From contig NZ_JAVRHN010000004.1 of assembly GCF_031846645.1 (NCBI RefSeq), forward strand, positions 248,001 to 312,000: DNA of 64,000 nucleotides, given 5' to 3'. Positions 61,438-64,000 of this stretch are shown piece by piece. This stretch comes from Autumnicola psychrophila (GTDB lineage Bacteria; Bacteroidota; Bacteroidia; Flavobacteriales; Flavobacteriaceae). Below the pieces are notes generated by a model. It made no database searches. It was given only the letters and a program-made list of their open reading frames with translations, and had not been told where the DNA came from. Position 1 is the first letter of the stretch, and each line of letters starts with the position of its first letter. A program made the position numbers and the translations under genes.

Positions 61438-61992
61438 ATGGCAAAAACAAAGGCTCCGCTTTATTTTATCGCTCTTGTTCCTGATGATGAACTGGAAAAT
61501 CAAATACGGAAGTTAAAAGAAGAGGTCAAAGAAAAGTATAATTCTGAAAAAGCATTGCGATTACCTGCACATATCACGCTTCAGATTCCATTTAAGATGG
61601 ATGAAAAAAATGAAGATGTTGTTATTGAAGCTTTACAGGAAGTCGCCGTTAAAGCCGATGCTTTAAAACTACAATTATCGGGCTTTGGAAATTTTTCGGG
61701 TAGGGTAATTTATGTAAATGTATCTAATCCTTCGCCGGTCCTTCAGTTACATAAAAACATTCAGGAGATTTTAGCTTCAACAATCCGTATGGAAGATCGG
61801 GAAAAGAGTTCAGATATTCATCCGCATATTACTATTGCCACACGTGATCTTAGCCGGAAAGAATTCAAGAATGCCTGGCCGGAATATAAGAAACGTGACT
61901 TTAATGCTTCTTTTATGACCGAAAATCTTACGCTTTTCAAACATAATGGAAAAACCTGGGATGTTCTGAAGGAATTCGCTTTAGTAGATTAG
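61438..61992 (+). CDS. thpR: 2'-5' RNA ligase/cyclic phosphodiesterase family protein
   Basis: A 184-residue 2H-phosphoesterase. Its two HxTx motifs are HITL (45-48) and HITI (130-133). The start FIALVPDDELENQIRKL is typical of the ThpR/LigT branch. Members cleave 2',3'-cyclic phosphates or join tRNA halves with 2'-5' bonds; which applies here is unknown. It is cotranscribed with the CHAD gene. Confidence 0.9.
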   Translation: MAKTKAPLYFIALVPDDELENQIRKLKEEVKEKYNSEKALRLPAHITLQIPFKMDEKNEDVVIEALQEVAVKADALKLQLSGFGNFSGRVIYVNVSNPSPVLQLHKNIQEILASTIRMEDREKSSDIHPHITIATRDLSRKEFKNAWPEYKKRDFNASFMTENLTLFKHNGKTWDVLKEFALVD

Positions 61993-62077
61993 CTTCAACA
62001 AAAGAAAAACCAGACTATTTTCTGATTTTACAATTTTTAGAATATCTTAGTGACTTCATCTTTTAAAAACTTCAAAA

Positions 62078-62851
62078 ATGATCAAACCTACCGTTGCTTT
62101 TTTACTCCTTTTACTATTTACATCAATTACTAATGCACAAGATCAGGAATTTTACCAGTTAAAAATTTATCATTTCGAGGATGAAGCGCAGGTAGAGCGA
62201 ACAGATGATTATCTTAAAAATGCTTATTTACCTGCTTTAAAAGAAACGGGAATTCAAAATATTGGAGTATTTAAACCTCGCCAGTACGAGGAAAACGACA
62301 CCATTAAAAAAACTTATGTGCTTATTCCTTTTAATTCGCTGGAGCAATGGAAAAATTTAAATCAGGAACTTGGACAGAATCAAGACTTTCTCGATCAAGC
62401 TGAAAGTTTTATGAATTCCGCTTATGATGATGCACCATATCTTCGGTTTCAGTCCATCTTATTAAAAGCTTTTGAAGATATGCCGCAAATGCAGGCTTCT
62501 GCTTTAGAAGGTCCACGGGAAGGCAGGATTTACGAGTTGCGTAGTTATGAATCTCCAACAGAAACGCTTTTCCAGAATAAGGTGGACATGATTAACAACG
62601 GCGAAGTGGAAATATTTGATAAACTTGATTTTAACGCTGTTTTTTACGCTGAAGTCATTTCTGGACCAGACATGCCCAACCTTATGTACATGACCACTTT
62701 CCCCAATAAGGAAAGCCGTGACAAACACTGGAAACAATTTAGCGCTTCTGAAGACTGGGAGGAACTTAGTTCCCGACCTGAATATCCTTCTCAAAATGTT
62801 TCTCACGCAGATATTCTATTTTTATATCCAACAGCATATTCAGATTACTAA
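62078..62851 (+). CDS. NIPSNAP-family protein, secreted
   Basis: A 257-residue protein with signal peptide MIKPTVAFLLLLLFTSITNA. It contains two ferredoxin-like repeats: FYQLKIYHFEDEAQVERTD in the first and GRIYELRSYESPTETLFQNK in the second. The latter is the NIPSNAP hallmark (YELRxY), and YMTTFPNKESRDKHWKQF follows. Bacterial NIPSNAP function is not known. The pentapeptide gene follows by 16 nt. Confidence 0.9.
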   Translation: MIKPTVAFLLLLLFTSITNAQDQEFYQLKIYHFEDEAQVERTDDYLKNAYLPALKETGIQNIGVFKPRQYEENDTIKKTYVLIPFNSLEQWKNLNQELGQNQDFLDQAESFMNSAYDDAPYLRFQSILLKAFEDMPQMQASALEGPREGRIYELRSYESPTETLFQNKVDMINNGEVEIFDKLDFNAVFYAEVISGPDMPNLMYMTTFPNKESRDKHWKQFSASEDWEELSSRPEYPSQNVSHADILFLYPTAYSDY

Positions 62852-62867
62852 TTCCTGAGTAGCCGTT

Positions 62868-63437
62868 ATGGATGAAAGCTACTCAGCAGATCAGGAGTAC
62901 GAACGCTTGGATTTTAGAAACGAGAAACTTCTTACTGAATATGAAAATTGCCATTTTAGAGGGTGCGTTCTTTCCAATCTGAATTTAGGAGAAGTTATCT
63001 TTTCGGAATGTGAATTTGAAGATTGTGATTTTAGTTCTTCAGCATTAAACGGAACTTCATTTAGAGACTGTAACTTCAAAAACTGTAAACTTTTAGGCCT
63101 AAGATTTGAAGAATGTAGTGATTTCCTGCTTTCCTTCAGTTTTGAAGCCTGTGACCTCAGTTTTTCTTCATTTTTTCAGCTTAAAATTAAAAAAACGAGA
63201 TTTAATAACTGCAAACTGGAGCAGGTAGAGTTTTCAGGAGCAGATTTAACCGGTGCTATTTTTACGAATGCGGACCTGAGCAATGCTACCTTCCTAAATT
63301 CTAACCTTGAAGGCGCAGATTTTCGAAAATGTGAAAATGTTACGATAGATCCTGAAGAGAACAGGCTTAAAAATACCAAATTCTCACTAGAGAACTTACC
63401 GGGCCTTCTGACCAGATACAACCTAAAGATTTCCTAA
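62868..63437 (+). CDS. Pentapeptide-repeat protein
   Basis: A 189-residue protein made of A(D/N)LxX-type repeats forming a right-handed quadrilateral beta-helix. Clear units are CHFRGCVLSNLNLGEVIFSE, CDFSSSALNGTSFRDCNFKN and FSGADLTGAIFTNADLSNAT. Cys is frequent at the inward position. It is similar in kind to Qnr/McbG-like proteins, but too general to infer gyrase protection. It has no signal and is probably cytosolic. Confidence 0.9.
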   Translation: MDESYSADQEYERLDFRNEKLLTEYENCHFRGCVLSNLNLGEVIFSECEFEDCDFSSSALNGTSFRDCNFKNCKLLGLRFEECSDFLLSFSFEACDLSFSSFFQLKIKKTRFNNCKLEQVEFSGADLTGAIFTNADLSNATFLNSNLEGADFRKCENVTIDPEENRLKNTKFSLENLPGLLTRYNLKIS

Positions 63438-63550
63438 AAAGTGGTATATCTTTTATAAAATGTACCTAACGCATTAGCAGGTTTCGAAAGCCTTACGTAA
63501 CATTGTCCGTTACAGATGTTTCAACAAAAACGAAATAATTATATACCGGC

Positions 63551-64000
63551 GTGAGCGAAAAGATAAAAATCAGGAAAACCGAAGTATTATCAAACAGATG
63601 GGCTTTATTAAACGAAATAACTTACAATTTCCAGAGAAGGGATGGTTCCTGGGAAGTGCAGAACCGGGAAGCCTATGACCGGGGGGATGGTGCCTGTATT
63701 CTTTTATACAACAGGTGCACAAAAAAAGTAATCCTTACAAGGCAATTCCGTTTGCCAACTTATCTGAACAACAATCCCGGCGGCATGATGATAGAAGCCT
63801 GTGCCGGATTATTGGATAAAGATTATCCGGAAAAATGCATCATTAAAGAGACCGAAGAGGAAACAGGCTACAGAATTCCCAAAGCTGAAAAAATTTTTGA
63901 TTCTTATATGTCGCCGGGGTCTGTCACAGAACTTATTCATTTCTTTATTGGTGAATATTCAGAAGACATGAAGGTGAGTGAAGGCGGTGGACTACAGGAA
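63551..64000 (+). CDS. nudK: GDP-mannose pyrophosphatase NudK-like NUDIX hydrolase, 3'-truncated by window edge
   Basis: The 150 visible codons start at GTG 63551 (MSEKIKIRKTEVLSNRWALL). LNEITYNFQRRDGSWEVQNR, RQFRLPTYLNNNPGG and the box CAGLLDKDYPEKCIIKETEE then ETGY fit NudK, which hydrolyses GDP-mannose. At the box position where E. coli NudK has Glu (as I recall GLLDNDE), this protein has Tyr. The end is outside the window. Confidence 0.85.
   Translation, partial: MSEKIKIRKTEVLSNRWALLNEITYNFQRRDGSWEVQNREAYDRGDGACILLYNRCTKKVILTRQFRLPTYLNNNPGGMMIEACAGLLDKDYPEKCIIKETEEETGYRIPKAEKIFDSYMSPGSVTELIHFFIGEYSEDMKVSEGGGLQE

Noticed and set aside
62944..62959. 16-base match (AATTGCCATTTTAGAG) between the pentapeptide gene and 60262-60277
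   Set aside because: It encodes a normal pentapeptide unit, and I cannot separate it from chance.
62868..63437. Qnr-like quinolone resistance from the pentapeptide protein
   Set aside because: Pentapeptide repeats alone do not indicate gyrase protection and no Qnr-specific loops are visible.
1..64000. CRISPR arrays, prophage or integrative element boundaries
   Set aside because: No regularly spaced direct repeats, phage structural genes, integrase genes or tRNA-end duplications were found; the only tRNA (His) has no visible attachment-site copy.

Overview
The window reads as chromosomal core DNA of an AT-rich member of the Bacteroidota, family Flavobacteriaceae (Gramella/Christiangramia, Salegentibacter or Zunongwangia-like by overall flavour; this is inference, not a database result). 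Supporting signs: TAnnTTTG (-7) and TTTG (-33) promoter elements ahead of many genes, almost no Shine-Dalgarno sequences, lipoproteins starting M-K-K with a late Cys, the NUDIX-pyrE-SRPBCC-birA-rsfS-ftsH-LUD-cdsA-psd gene order, bacillithiol synthesis, a bacterial kynurenine pathway, CarboxypepD_reg-like secreted proteins and DUF1573/DUF6702 proteins.

Layout. 1-9060: end of an M14 carboxypeptidase, a NUDIX gene, pyrE, and the rsfS-ftsH-LUD-cdsA-psd-ACBP run (ribosome silencing, membrane proteolysis, phospholipid synthesis), with birA on the other strand. 9098-15330: valS, a DUF1573 protein, an aminotransferase plus murB, and a fasciclin lipoprotein. 15470-24660: small membrane protein, glycosyltransferase plus ECF sigma factor, lipA and gapA, a hybrid histidine kinase, lpxK, and the Nif3/coiled-coil pair. 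24852-32100: msrA, then kmo, a flavin reductase, an SDR and kynU (kynurenine pathway genes with small ORFs between them), and an O-methyltransferase. 32124-38418, all minus strand: PAP2 phosphatase, tatA, M1 aminopeptidase, DUF6702 protein and three tandem CarboxypepD_reg-like secreted paralogues. 38514-46691: pepE, glsA, tRNA-His, bshB1, a Cys/Met PLP enzyme, alcohol dehydrogenase plus PH-domain protein, DUF1622, trehalase and a GNAT. 46842-56049: MBL-fold lipoprotein, gyrA-TPR and clpC, with two decayed IS3-family remnants. 56294-64000: sucC, MFS transporter, lysA, CHAD plus 2'-5' RNA ligase-like protein, NIPSNAP, pentapeptide-repeat protein, and the start of nudK.

No CRISPR array, prophage, secretion island or biosynthetic cluster is visible. 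The least ordinary content is: (1) the secreted M1/DUF6702/CarboxypepD_reg triplet block; (2) two related IS3 remnants whose ends are inward-facing hairpin-plus-T-tract sequences, one end in each case sitting where a terminator is expected just after a host gene; (3) divergent NUDIX/pyrE start codons 7 nt apart, with a promoter element overlapping one of them; (4) a dispersed palindromic intergenic sequence. Start codons given here were often moved to an internal ATG where the longest open frame began at an unlikely TTG/GTG or ran through a promoter element.
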